33,602 nt of DNA from NCBI GenBank assembly GCA_021158525.1, contig JAGGUL010000068.1, positions 1 to 33,602 of the forward strand. Direction: 5' to 3'. This DNA comes from Candidatus Hydrothermota bacterium (GTDB lineage: Bacteria; Hydrothermota; Hydrothermia; B15-G9; DRBW01). The position numbers and the translations under genes were made by a program. The notes beneath the pieces were generated by a model. That model ran no database searches, was not told the DNA's origin, and saw only the letters and a list, made by a program, of their open reading frames with translations. This document shows, one piece after another, positions 25,185 to 32,804 of this stretch (its first letter is position 1; the number at the start of each line of letters is the position of its first letter).

Positions 25185-25974
25185 CATCACAAAAAGGCTC
25201 CTTGTCGCCCTCATTCTGATCCCCTTATTTCTTCTGATCCTCTACGCAGGAGGACCGATTTACCTTGCCTTCGTATTGATCGCCATCAGCCTCGCATATC
25301 ACGAGTACCTGAGGCTTCTAAAACTGCGCGGAGAAAATCCCGCATATTTTCCGGGGTTTGTCGGACTCTGGGCCCTAATCCTTGCCTTTTACACGGGAAA
25401 CACGAGGACGATGGCCATAGCCCTCGGGGCCGTTCCGTCGTTTTTCCTCCTGGCCTTTCCCCTCTGCAAAATCAGGGGAACGGACCTGAGGAGTCACGGG
25501 GCATCTTTTTTCGGAAGTATGTATCTCGGAGTGGGGGGCGGTGCAGCCTATCTCCTGAGGAACTGTGGGTTCAGGGAGGCCCTCTTTTTCTTTTTCCTGA
25601 TATGGACCTTCGACACGGGAGCCTATGTGGTGGGTTCGCTCGGGGGAAGGAAAAAACTGGCGAGCTCCATCAGCCCCGGGAAAACCGTGGAGGGATTCTT
25701 CGGAGGTATACTCTGGAGCATCGCCCTTCTTTTTGTATTCTACTTCGTGCCCTTCCTTAAATTCACGTCGATCCCCCGAATGCTGGCGCTCGTCCTCGCC
25801 ATAGCAGGAACGGCCACACTGGGGGATCTGGCCGAATCGGCCATCAAGAGGGAAGCCGGAGTCAAGGACTCCTCGTCGCTCCTTCCGGGTCACGGAGGAG
25901 CTCTCGACAGGCTCGACAGCATCATTGCCAGCTCGCCGATCTACCTTCTTATCCTCGCCTGCTTTAAAATGTAG
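25171..25974 (+). CDS. cdsA: Phosphatidate cytidylyltransferase
   Basis: 267 residues with about eight transmembrane helices. It makes CDP-diacylglycerol from phosphatidate and CTP. The C-terminal signature is SSSLLPGHGGALDRLDSII, with the cation-binding FDTGAYVVGSLGGRKKL and SPGKTVEG earlier. GTG 25171 is chosen: AAAGG lies about seven bases upstream. TTG 25177 is also possible. It overlaps the uppS 3' end by 14 bases. dxr and rseP, which often follow in other bacteria, are replaced here by three small unrelated genes. Confidence 0.93.
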   Translation: MALADITKRLLVALILIPLFLLILYAGGPIYLAFVLIAISLAYHEYLRLLKLRGENPAYFPGFVGLWALILAFYTGNTRTMAIALGAVPSFFLLAFPLCKIRGTDLRSHGASFFGSMYLGVGGGAAYLLRNCGFREALFFFFLIWTFDTGAYVVGSLGGRKKLASSISPGKTVEGFFGGILWSIALLFVFYFVPFLKFTSIPRMLALVLAIAGTATLGDLAESAIKREAGVKDSSSLLPGHGGALDRLDSIIASSPIYLLILACFKM

Positions 25975-25976
25975 CC

Positions 25977-26276
25977 ATGACAATCGAAGAGTTTCAGAGG
26001 ATCATCAGGGAAACATATTACGAGAAGGACAGCCGCCGGGGCCTGGCATCCACATTCCAGTGGTTCGTGGAAGAGGTGGGGGAACTGGCGAGCGCCCTGA
26101 GGAAGGGCTCTAAAGAGGAACTCCTTCACGAGTTCTCCGACGTCTTCGCCTGGCTCACTTCCCTCGCCAACCTGACCGGCGTGGACATGGAAGAGGCGGC
26201 AAAAAGGTACGAGAAAGGCTGCCCCAAATGCGGAAAATCTCCCTGTGTCTGCGGAGAACCGAACGGGAGGAAATAG
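25977..26276 (+). CDS. MazG-like nucleotide pyrophosphohydrolase with C-terminal Cys knuckle
   Basis: 99 residues. The all-alpha MazG metal-binding pattern is complete: Glu33 and Glu36 in FVEEVGELASAL, then Glu52 and Asp55 in HEFSDVFAWL. Such proteins hydrolyse (d)NTPs or modified nucleotides to the monophosphate and pyrophosphate with Mg. The C-terminus adds CPKCGKSPCVC (Cys 82, 85, 90, 92), a probable zinc site. It starts three bases after cdsA and its stop abuts the next ATG. The substrate is unknown. Confidence 0.85.
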   Translation: MTIEEFQRIIRETYYEKDSRRGLASTFQWFVEEVGELASALRKGSKEELLHEFSDVFAWLTSLANLTGVDMEEAAKRYEKGCPKCGKSPCVCGEPNGRK

Positions 26277-26999
26277 ATGCGGCCCGAAATAGAGAAAATA
26301 GCCAGGGACTTCACAAAGGACATAAAGAAACTCTACGGGAAAAAGCTCGTCTCCATTTTCCTGTATGGAAGCGCTGCCGGCGAGGATTATATCCCGGGGA
26401 AATCCGACATCAACTTCCTTGTGGTACTGGAAGAGATAAACGTCGGCGATTTGGACCTGTACCTGAAAAAGAGGAGCAAGTGGGAAAGGAAAAAGGTTGT
26501 CACCCCTCTCTTTCTCACGGAGGACTACATTCGGCGTTCCCTCGACGTTTTCCCCATCGAATTTCTCGACCTCAAAGAAAAACACGTTACCCTCTACGGA
26601 AAGGACCTCCTCGCCGAGCTCACCATTGACCCCGCAAACCTGAGGCTGCAGATAGAGAGCGAGATCAAGGGCAAGCTGCTGAGGCTCCGCCAGTCTTACA
26701 TGGAACTCGAGGGAAAGCCCAAAAAGGTCAAAAAACTGCTCGACATCGCTCTGAGCTCCCTGACCCCTGCCTTCAGAAATCTCCTCAGGCTCGTGGGGGA
26801 AGAAGTCCCCTTATCGAAACCGGAGATCCTCGAAAAAATCGCGAGGAGATTCGCCCTTGATCCCGATCTTTTCGGCAGATGGTGGAGGCTCAAGACGGGT
26901 GAGATGAAGGCCTCAGCGGCTGAGATCAGAAAGCTCTTTGGCGACATCCACGAGGAGATAGAGAAACTGATGGACATCGTCGACGGGTTGAAGGTATGA
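26277..26999 (+). CDS. Nucleotidyltransferase-fold protein with altered active-site motif
   Basis: 240 residues. Residues ~5-60 fit the Pol-beta/MNT nucleotidyltransferase start: SIFLYGSAAGEDYIPGKSDINFLVV, read in parts as FLYGSAAGED and GKSDINFLVV. The usual D-x-[DE] pair is Asp44-Ile-Asn46, so the second metal-binding carboxylate appears to be replaced by Asn. The rest (~100-240) is helical and charged, like the substrate-binding helical domain of MNT-type proteins. It may be an inactive or altered-specificity enzyme. The ATG follows directly on the MazG stop, and the stop overlaps the TPM gene (ATGA). Confidence 0.75.
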   Translation: MRPEIEKIARDFTKDIKKLYGKKLVSIFLYGSAAGEDYIPGKSDINFLVVLEEINVGDLDLYLKKRSKWERKKVVTPLFLTEDYIRRSLDVFPIEFLDLKEKHVTLYGKDLLAELTIDPANLRLQIESEIKGKLLRLRQSYMELEGKPKKVKKLLDIALSSLTPAFRNLLRLVGEEVPLSKPEILEKIARRFALDPDLFGRWWRLKTGEMKASAAEIRKLFGDIHEEIEKLMDIVDGLKV

Positions 27000-27700
27000 T
27001 AGCCGTCCTCAGGTCTTTTTTCCTCATCCTGTACCTTCAGCTCCCCAATCCCGTCGGCTACATAAACGATTTCGCCGGCATAATCGATCCCCAATGGGAA
27101 TCCAAGATAGAGGCTGTGATAAGGGAGGTCAGGGACAAAACGGGCGCCGAGATCGCCGTGGTCACGGTGAACTCAATAGAACCCTACGGCACGATAGAGG
27201 AATACGCCGTGAAGCTGTTCGAGAAATGGGGGATCGGTGAAAGGGAGAAGGACAATGGGGTGCTCATCGTCGTGGCCCTCGACGTCAAAAGGATCAGAAT
27301 AGAGGTGGGCTATGGCCTCGAAGGGGCCATTCCAGATGGATTTGCCGGCGAGATCATCAGGAAAACGATCGCCCCCTCTTTCAGAAAAGGAAATTACGGA
27401 GAAGGCCTTTACTACGGGGTACTGAGGCTTGCCAAAAGGATCGCAGAGGAATATAACGTCGAGCTCAAGGGAACGGAAGGCGTGAAGGTCCCGGGCGAGG
27501 AACCCAGGATCGATAAGTGGCAGCTGGTAAAGTTTCTCATCTTCGTTTTCTTTTTCTTTCCCTTCTTCTTCGGAAGGAGAGGAAGGCACTACTTCTGGAT
27601 AATGCCCTTCTGGGGCGGCGGAGGAGGAGGATTCGGAGGGGGCTTCGGAGGCTTTGGAGGAGGCGCCTCCGGAGGTGGAGGTGCTTCGGGCGGCTGGTGA
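26996..27700 (+). CDS. TPM-domain membrane protein with Gly-rich tail (YgcG-like)
   Basis: 234 residues. A short N-terminal signal segment (VLRSFFLILYLQL) precedes the TPM domain (~20-150): VGYINDFAGIIDPQWESKI, TGAEIAVVTVNSIEP, EKDNGVLIVVALDVKRIRIEVG and a YGLEG...PDGFAG stretch. Then come a transmembrane segment (~178-195, FLIFVFFFFPFFFG) and a Gly/Ser/Phe-rich tail ending GGW. This matches the YgcG/TPM_phosphatase group. Plant TPM proteins act in photosystem II repair. Bacterial roles are not defined. Last gene of the operon, followed by a hairpin at 27723. Confidence 0.88.
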   Translation: MIAVLRSFFLILYLQLPNPVGYINDFAGIIDPQWESKIEAVIREVRDKTGAEIAVVTVNSIEPYGTIEEYAVKLFEKWGIGEREKDNGVLIVVALDVKRIRIEVGYGLEGAIPDGFAGEIIRKTIAPSFRKGNYGEGLYYGVLRLAKRIAEEYNVELKGTEGVKVPGEEPRIDKWQLVKFLIFVFFFFPFFFGRRGRHYFWIMPFWGGGGGGFGGGFGGFGGGASGGGGASGGW

Positions 27701-27722
27701 GAGGCCCGGACTTCCGTTTCTC

Positions 27723-27752
27723 CCGGGAGAACCTTTTTCTTTGTTTTCCCGG
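27723..27752 (+). terminator. Hairpin between convergent operons
   Basis: CCGGGAGAA (27723-27731) pairs with TTTTCCCGG (27744-27752), nine pairs including one G-U, around a 12-base T-rich loop. The 14-base palindrome at 27718-27731 overlaps it. No long U-run follows on either strand, so termination is inferred. The rest of 27701-27845 shows no gene. Confidence 0.45.
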
Positions 27753-27845
27753 AGCTTGATCCCACACAGGACGTGATTCTACCAGTCGCCGATAGATCAT
27801 AATGCCGATGTCTTTGAATTCCCTTTATCCCCTGAAAGTCGCCTC

Positions 27846-28916
27846 TCAGCTCAGCTTTTCCCGCATGGCCCTGTCTATAGCCGACCAGAAGGGGTCTATG
27901 CGGGGATGCTCCAGCTTCTCCCTGCCACCGCCGCCCTCCAGCCAGAATCCTTCCTCTTTTCTGAGAATCACTCCTACTTCTCTGGCAAGAATTCCGCTGT
28001 CCTCCAGCCTGGCAATCAGCTCGCCCTTCTTATTCGGCCTGACCGTGATTATGAGGGTACCCTCGCTGATGGAAATAAGGGGATCCATTCCGAAAAGCCC
28101 GCAGATCTTCTTCACGGCCTCGTCGACAGGAATCTCATCCCTGTAAATGAGCACGCCCGTTCCCGATGCCTGAGCCACTTCATAGATCCCGCCGATAACT
28201 CCACATTCGGTGGCATCGTGAAGGGAGGTAACGCCTTTTTCCCTGACGCCGACCTTCACGGCGGTAAGGGCGTCGTCCACCGTCGACATCCTGTAAAAAA
28301 GGTCCTGTCCTCTCCTCAAGATCTCCTCGCCCAGTTCCCTCTCTATTGTCGACGGGAAGAGGTGGGAAAAGATCCCGGTGGCCTCTATGGCGGCCCCCTT
28401 CGTGATCACTATGACATCGCCCGGGGAGGCCATCTCCGGCGTGAGATATTCGGCCTCAGGTCCTATGGCCATGAAGGTCGCTCCTCCCACCATGGGATAA
28501 TCGGTGCCCGTGTACCTGGCCGTGTGTCCGGCCACCACGGCGGTACCGTATTTCTCCGATTCCCTGTGTATGACATCCCAGACTATCTCGAACTCCTCCT
28601 CCTTTATTCCCATCGGGAGGTTGAAATCGAAGACGGCGTGGGAGGGCGGGAACCCGCTGGTGGTAACGTCGGATGCCAGGATGTGCCAGGCGAACCAGGC
28701 AGCCTTCTCCCAGCCATACTGGGGAACTATATAAATGGGATCTGTCGTCACTGCCATCACCAGTCCGGAGCCTATTTTCACTATGCCCACATCAACCCCG
28801 TGCCTCGGCCCCACGAGGACATCATCCCTCCTGGCGCCGAGCTTTCGATAGATATACCTGTCAAAAAACTCGGGCGAAATCTTTCCGATCTCCGGGAAAC
28901 CCACTTTCTCTCTCAT
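27846..28916 (-). CDS. PurM/HypE/ThiL-superfamily ATP-binding protein at the end of the thiamine operon
   Basis: 356 residues of the AIR synthase-related (PurM) superfamily. The N-terminal domain has VGPRHGVDVGIVKIGSGLVM, TTDPIYIVP and HILASDVTTSGFPPSHAVF, with the acidic D-x-T-S-G segment that binds metal-ATP. The C-terminal domain has GDVIVITKGAAIEATGI, TSLHDATECGVIGGIYE and a late EGTLIITV. HypE's C-terminal PRIC cysteine tail is absent. The closest named relatives by pattern are HypE-like AIR synthase proteins. Because it ends a TPP-regulated operon with ThiD and ThiE but no ThiL, I infer that it may phosphorylate thiamine monophosphate. The ATG overlaps the thiE stop (ATGA). Confidence 0.8.
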   Translation of the reverse strand: MREKVGFPEIGKISPEFFDRYIYRKLGARRDDVLVGPRHGVDVGIVKIGSGLVMAVTTDPIYIVPQYGWEKAAWFAWHILASDVTTSGFPPSHAVFDFNLPMGIKEEEFEIVWDVIHRESEKYGTAVVAGHTARYTGTDYPMVGGATFMAIGPEAEYLTPEMASPGDVIVITKGAAIEATGIFSHLFPSTIERELGEEILRRGQDLFYRMSTVDDALTAVKVGVREKGVTSLHDATECGVIGGIYEVAQASGTGVLIYRDEIPVDEAVKKICGLFGMDPLISISEGTLIITVRPNKKGELIARLEDSGILAREVGVILRKEEGFWLEGGGGREKLEHPRIDPFWSAIDRAMREKLS

Positions 28917-29560
28917 CTCGCACCTCCCGTGTATCTGGATATTACGGATTTGAGCTCGCGGGCTGCTCTCTCGGGATCGTCGGCGCCGAAGACCGCCGAC
29001 ACCACAGCCACGGCGTCAACCCCTGCCTTCAGGACTTCTTCCGCGTTCTCCCTGTTGATCCCCCCTATCGCCACAACAGGTATCCTCAGCTTCTCCCTGG
29101 CTTCTCTCAGGATATCGAGGGATCCCATGAGGGGGGCATCCTCCTTGGTGGGGGTGGGGAAAACGGCCCCGAAAGCCACGTAATCGGCCCCTCTCCTCTC
29201 CAGATCGAGGGCCTCCTCTATCCCGCCATAGCAGGAAACCCCTATGATGGCGTGTCTCCCCAGAATCCTCCTCGCCTCCTCCAGGCTCACGTCTCCCCTG
29301 CCTATGTGCACTCCGTCGGCCCCGGAGCGAAGAGCCACCTCGGGGAAATCGTTGACGATAAAGGGAATGCCGTATTCCCGCGTCAGGTCCCTCAACCTCC
29401 TCGCGAGGGAGATCTGTTCCTCTATGGGAGTATCCTTCTCCCTCAGCTGAAGCACGTCGGCGCCGCCCTTAAGGGCCTTCTCCACCGTCTCGAAAAACCT
29501 GTCCCTCGGGATCAGCTTCTTATCGGTGATAACGTAAAGCCCTCTAATTCTCGGTTTCAT
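28913..29560 (-). CDS. thiE: Thiamine-phosphate synthase
   Basis: 215 residues. It joins HMP-diphosphate and hydroxyethylthiazole phosphate to thiamine monophosphate. TIM-barrel motifs are GLYVITDKKLIPRDRF, ADVLQLREKDT, PFIVNDFPEVALRSGADGVH (adenine/pyrophosphate site), IIGVSCYGG, DYVAFGAVFPTPTKED and VVAIGGINREN. The start is ATG 29560 (MKPRIRG), with GGAG about seven bases upstream. A longer frame from 29611 lies mostly inside thiD and adds residues unlike the family. It overlaps thiD by 17 bases. Confidence 0.95.
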   Translation of the reverse strand: MKPRIRGLYVITDKKLIPRDRFFETVEKALKGGADVLQLREKDTPIEEQISLARRLRDLTREYGIPFIVNDFPEVALRSGADGVHIGRGDVSLEEARRILGRHAIIGVSCYGGIEEALDLERRGADYVAFGAVFPTPTKEDAPLMGSLDILREAREKLRIPVVAIGGINRENAEEVLKAGVDAVAVVSAVFGADDPERAARELKSVISRYTGGAR

Positions 29561-30356
29561 CCCTGATCTCCAGGTTGTGAAAGTGATTGAGGGGCCCGTG
29601 ACCCTTTCCAAGGTCGAAGCTGTTCCTTATAGCACCCGTTATATAATTCTTGGCGCTCCGGACGGCGCTCAAGATGTCCTTTCCGAGAGCGAGGTTGGCG
29701 GCTATCGCCGCCGAATAGGTACAGCCCGTGCCGTGGGTGTTCCTTGTCTCGAACCTCGGCGATGAAAAGAAGCAAAATTCACCGTCGGCGTAAAAGAAGT
29801 CCACGGCCTCATCTCCCTGAAGGTGTCCTCCCTTGACGAGGACAAACTGAGGTCCCAGGGAGTTTATTGCCCTGGCGGCCTCCTCCACGTCGTCGAGAGA
29901 CCTGATCTCGATCCCCGAGAGTCTTTCAGCTTCGGGGATGTTTGGAGTCAGAACCAGTGCCAGAGGGAGTATCTCCTCCTTCAGGGCATCCACCGCCTCC
30001 GGAGCAAGAAGGGGATCCCCAGACTTGGCCACCATGACCGGATCGACGACCAGAGCCTCAATCCCGAAGTCCCTCACTCCCCTGGCGACCGCCTCTATTA
30101 TGCCGGCGTTCGAGAGCATGCCCGTTTTCGCGGCATCTGCTCCGATGTCCTCCATCACCGCCTTTATCTGAAGGTAAACGAAGTCGGGATCGAGATCGTG
30201 AATGCCGAGAACGCCTACGGTATTCTGCGCCGTCACCGAAGTGAGGACCGACATCCCGAATACCTTAAAAGCCGTGAAGGTCTTGAGATCGGCCTGTATT
30301 CCGGCTCCTCCTCCCGAATCAGAGCCGGCTATGGTCAACGCTCTCCTCACTTTCAT
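29544..30356 (-). CDS. thiD: Hydroxymethylpyrimidine/phosphomethylpyrimidine kinase
   Basis: 270 residues, ribokinase fold. Motifs are [79 protein letters not shown] and the anion hole/catalytic base [19 protein letters not shown]. It phosphorylates HMP twice to HMP-diphosphate, the ThiE substrate. ATG 30356 is chosen over GTG 30362, since GAGG (overlapping the thiY stop) is seven bases from the ATG. The length is that of the single-domain form, not fused to ThiE or TenA. Confidence 0.96.
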   Translation of the reverse strand: MKVRRALTIAGSDSGGGAGIQADLKTFTAFKVFGMSVLTSVTAQNTVGVLGIHDLDPDFVYLQIKAVMEDIGADAAKTGMLSNAGIIEAVARGVRDFGIEALVVDPVMVAKSGDPLLAPEAVDALKEEILPLALVLTPNIPEAERLSGIEIRSLDDVEEAARAINSLGPQFVLVKGGHLQGDEAVDFFYADGEFCFFSSPRFETRNTHGTGCTYSAAIAANLALGKDILSAVRSAKNYITGAIRNSFDLGKGHGPLNHFHNLEIRDETEN

Positions 30357-30365
30357 TTTCACGCC

Positions 30366-31304
30366 TCAGGGTATGGTGTAAAGATCTCTCGGCTCAACTT
30401 CCCTTGAGATCAGACCCCATTTCATGGCGAACTCGGCGAATTCCTTCCACCTCGCTGGATCCTGAGCCGTAACCTCGGCGTACAGAGGGAGAGTGTCGTG
30501 AAAGGCCTTCCTGTCGAGGTCCTTCCTGACATCGGGGTTGGCGCTGAAGTAGAGGTCAAGAGCCTCTTCCGGCTTTTCCCTGACGAATCGAAGGGCTCTG
30601 TCAATGGCCCTGAGGAACGACGAGAGCAGCCTCTTCTTCTCCGCTATTTTCCCGTCGCTGGCGATGAAAACGAGCTCATAGTAGTCGGGGAGTCCGTACT
30701 TCTCGAGGGGGAAAAAGGATGCCCTCTTGCCCTCGAGTTCGATCTCGTTCTTCTCATAATTCCTGTAAGCGCCTATGACTGCGTCGACCTTTCCCGAGAG
30801 AAGGGATGGGGTGAGGTTAAAACCCACGTGTATGAGGTCGACCTTCGCCGTGTCCACTCCGTTTTTCTCGCAGAAAGCCCTGAAGAGTATATCCATCATG
30901 TGCGGCACGGAGTAGCCGACTTTCCTGCCCTCGAGGTCCTTCGGCTCCTTTATGCCCGAATCTTCCAGGTAGAGAATCGTAGTGAGGGGGTGTGCCACGA
31001 GGACCCCGATGCTCTTCACCGGCAAACCTTCCGAGCGGGCGATCACGACCTGGGGCATGTAGCTAACTCCTATATCCGCCTTTCCGCTCGCCACGAGCTT
31101 CTGCGCATCAGAGGGATCGGAGGGAATGACGATCTTCAGGTCGATCCCCTCATCGGCGAAGAATCCCTTCTCCTTCGCCACGTAAATCGGCACATGGTCG
31201 GCATTGGGAAACCAGTCGAGAACGAGGGTAAGCTGATTTTTGGGTTTGCCCGCACAGCCCGACAACGTCAGCGCTGCGAGGCCGAGGAGAAACAATTTCT
31301 TCAT
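30366..31304 (-). CDS. thiY: ThiY-like substrate-binding lipoprotein (NMT1/THI5 family)
   Basis: 312 residues. The signal peptide ends in a lipobox LSGC, giving predicted lipidated Cys17. The mature part has [67 protein letters not shown] (read in short parts) and [11 protein letters not shown], all typical of NMT1/THI5-like proteins. ThiY binds pyrimidine precursors of thiamine (formylaminopyrimidine in Bacillus). ATG 31304 has GGGAGG upstream; it overlaps the thiX stop (ATGA). Ligand identity is inferred from the riboswitch and neighbours. Confidence 0.9.
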   Translation of the reverse strand: MKKLFLLGLAALTLSGCAGKPKNQLTLVLDWFPNADHVPIYVAKEKGFFADEGIDLKIVIPSDPSDAQKLVASGKADIGVSYMPQVVIARSEGLPVKSIGVLVAHPLTTILYLEDSGIKEPKDLEGRKVGYSVPHMMDILFRAFCEKNGVDTAKVDLIHVGFNLTPSLLSGKVDAVIGAYRNYEKNEIELEGKRASFFPLEKYGLPDYYELVFIASDGKIAEKKRLLSSFLRAIDRALRFVREKPEEALDLYFSANPDVRKDLDRKAFHDTLPLYAEVTAQDPARWKEFAEFAMKWGLISREVEPRDLYTIP

Positions 31305-32068
31305 CCCTTTTCCTCCCATTTTCTATCCCTCCTTTTCCAGGGAAGGAGTGCCCTTTCCAAAAGTTCAACTCCGTAAAAAAGGGCGAGCCCTATAGCCGAC
31401 AGAATCAAAATAGAGGCGAAAATCAGGGAGATCCGGAGCTGGGCATTGGCGTGCAGCATAAGGTAACCGAGGCCCTCCTCGGAGCCGACCCATTCGCCGA
31501 TCACAGCGCCTATCGTGGAGACAGAGACACCTATCTTGAGGCCGGCAAAGAGGAAGGGAAGGGCCCAGGGAAACCTTATCTTCCACAGGATCTGCCACTT
31601 CGTTGCTCCGGCCACCCACAGTAAATCCACCAGGTCCCTGTCGGCATCCCTTATTCCCTGCAGAAGGTTCAGGGTAATCGGAAAGAACACTATGAGGGCC
31701 GCCATCAGGACCTTTGACAGGATGCTATAGCCGAACCAGTAAACGAAGAGGGGTGCGAGGGCAAAGACGGGGATGGCCTGAGAAGCTATGAGGAGCGGAT
31801 AAAAAGCCCTCTCGAGGGATTTCCTGAAAAACATGACGAGTGCCAGGGGAAAGGCCAGGGCGAGGGCGAGGATTATCCCGAGCAGTATCTCCTCGAGGGT
31901 CACCAGGGTGTGCCTGAGGAGAAGCGAAAAGTTAACCGCGAAGGTCTGAAATATGCCGCTTGGAGGAGGGAGGATGTAAGAGGGAACCTCGAAGAGCCTG
32001 ACCAGAAACTCCCAGACCGCGATAAGCGCAAGTAATATGAAAACGGGATAGAAGTTCCTACGATCCAT
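31301..32068 (-). CDS. thiX: ABC transporter permease of the thiamine-precursor system
   Basis: 255 residues, about six transmembrane helices, BPD-type permease. The EAA loop is readable around DLLWVAGATKWQILWKIRFP, and IPVFALAPLFVYWFGYS and the C-terminal GLGYLMLHANAQL are typical of the SsuC/ThiX group. It forms the membrane channel with ThiZ and ThiY. It overlaps thiZ by 11 bases and thiY by four, so the three subunits are made together. Confidence 0.92.
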   Translation of the reverse strand: MDRRNFYPVFILLALIAVWEFLVRLFEVPSYILPPPSGIFQTFAVNFSLLLRHTLVTLEEILLGIILALALAFPLALVMFFRKSLERAFYPLLIASQAIPVFALAPLFVYWFGYSILSKVLMAALIVFFPITLNLLQGIRDADRDLVDLLWVAGATKWQILWKIRFPWALPFLFAGLKIGVSVSTIGAVIGEWVGSEEGLGYLMLHANAQLRISLIFASILILSAIGLALFYGVELLERALLPWKRRDRKWEEKG

Positions 32069-32804
32069 TCTGAACCTCCTCCAGGAGCTCGTCGAGAATT
32101 TCCTCTTTCAGCTCGAGAAAGCGCCTGTCAGCTATGGACCTGGGCTTCTCCATCTCCACCTTGATCACTCTCCTGACCCTCGCCGGCAGCGCCGAAAAAA
32201 CGTAGATCCTGTCGGAAAGCAAAAGGGCCTCCTCCACATCGTGGGTGATCATCAGGACCGATTTGCCGAACCTATCCGACAGGGCCAAGAGATAAGACTG
32301 CAGTTTCCTCCTGGTAATCGCATCGAGAGCGGAAAGCGGCTCATCCAGAAGAAGGAGGTCCTTCCCGAACATCAGCGTCCTTGCGAGCGCTGCCCTCTGT
32401 CTCATCCCTCCCGAAAGCTGCGAGGGATACATGTCGGAAAAGCTATCGAGCCTGAAAAAGGAAAGAAGCTCCTTCGCACGCGTGAGAGTCTCTCCGTTGA
32501 GCTCGCCCTGAATTTCCGGTCCGATGAGGACGTTTCCCATAAGGGTCCTCCAGGGAAGGAGGAGGTCCCTCTGCTGCATATAGGCCACGAGCCCCCTCAG
32601 GTTTTCCACCCCCCTGCCCTCGTAAACTATCTCGCCGCCATCGTAGGTCGCAAGCCCTATGAGAACGTTGAAAAAAGTCGTCTTTCCACAGCCCGAAGGG
32701 CCGACAACTGTCACGAACTCCCCTTCGTCGAGCTGGACGCTCACCCCGTCCAGCACCAGAAGGCCGTTCATCTCCTTTCTTATGTCACGCGCGATAAGTT
32801 TCAT
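32058..32804 (-). CDS. thiZ: ABC transporter ATPase of the thiamine-precursor system
   Basis: 248 residues. Walker A is GPSGCGKT (~35-42), the Q-loop is near YMQQRDLLLPWRT, signature LSGGM is at 131-135 followed by RQRAALARTL, and Walker B is LLLLDEP (~151-157). The H-loop is in LMITHDVEEALLLSDRI. The NitT/TauT-type subclass fits ThiZ/SsuB. The ATG at 32804 overlaps the methyltransferase stop (ATGA). The assignment to thiamine precursors rests on the TPP riboswitch and neighbours. Confidence 0.93.
   Translation of the reverse strand: MKLIARDIRKEMNGLLVLDGVSVQLDEGEFVTVVGPSGCGKTTFFNVLIGLATYDGGEIVYEGRGVENLRGLVAYMQQRDLLLPWRTLMGNVLIGPEIQGELNGETLTRAKELLSFFRLDSFSDMYPSQLSGGMRQRAALARTLMFGKDLLLLDEPLSALDAITRRKLQSYLLALSDRFGKSVLMITHDVEEALLLSDRIYVFSALPARVRRVIKVEMEKPRSIADRRFLELKEEILDELLEEVQNGS

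Noticed and set aside
27846-28916. HypE hydrogenase maturation factor
   Set aside because: The C-terminal PRIC cysteine tail is missing, no hyp or hydrogenase genes are near, and the gene is in a thiamine operon.
27906-29183. Long open frame on the + strand opposite the PurM-like and thiE genes
   Set aside because: It is antisense to two well-recognised proteins, has no family-like motifs, and results from the codon bias of the real minus-strand genes. Similar antisense frames at 30498-31376 and 32241-32987 were rejected for the same reason.
29561-29611. Longer thiE start at 29611
   Set aside because: It adds 17 residues unlike ThiE inside thiD. ATG 29560 has a ribosome-binding site and the family N-terminus.
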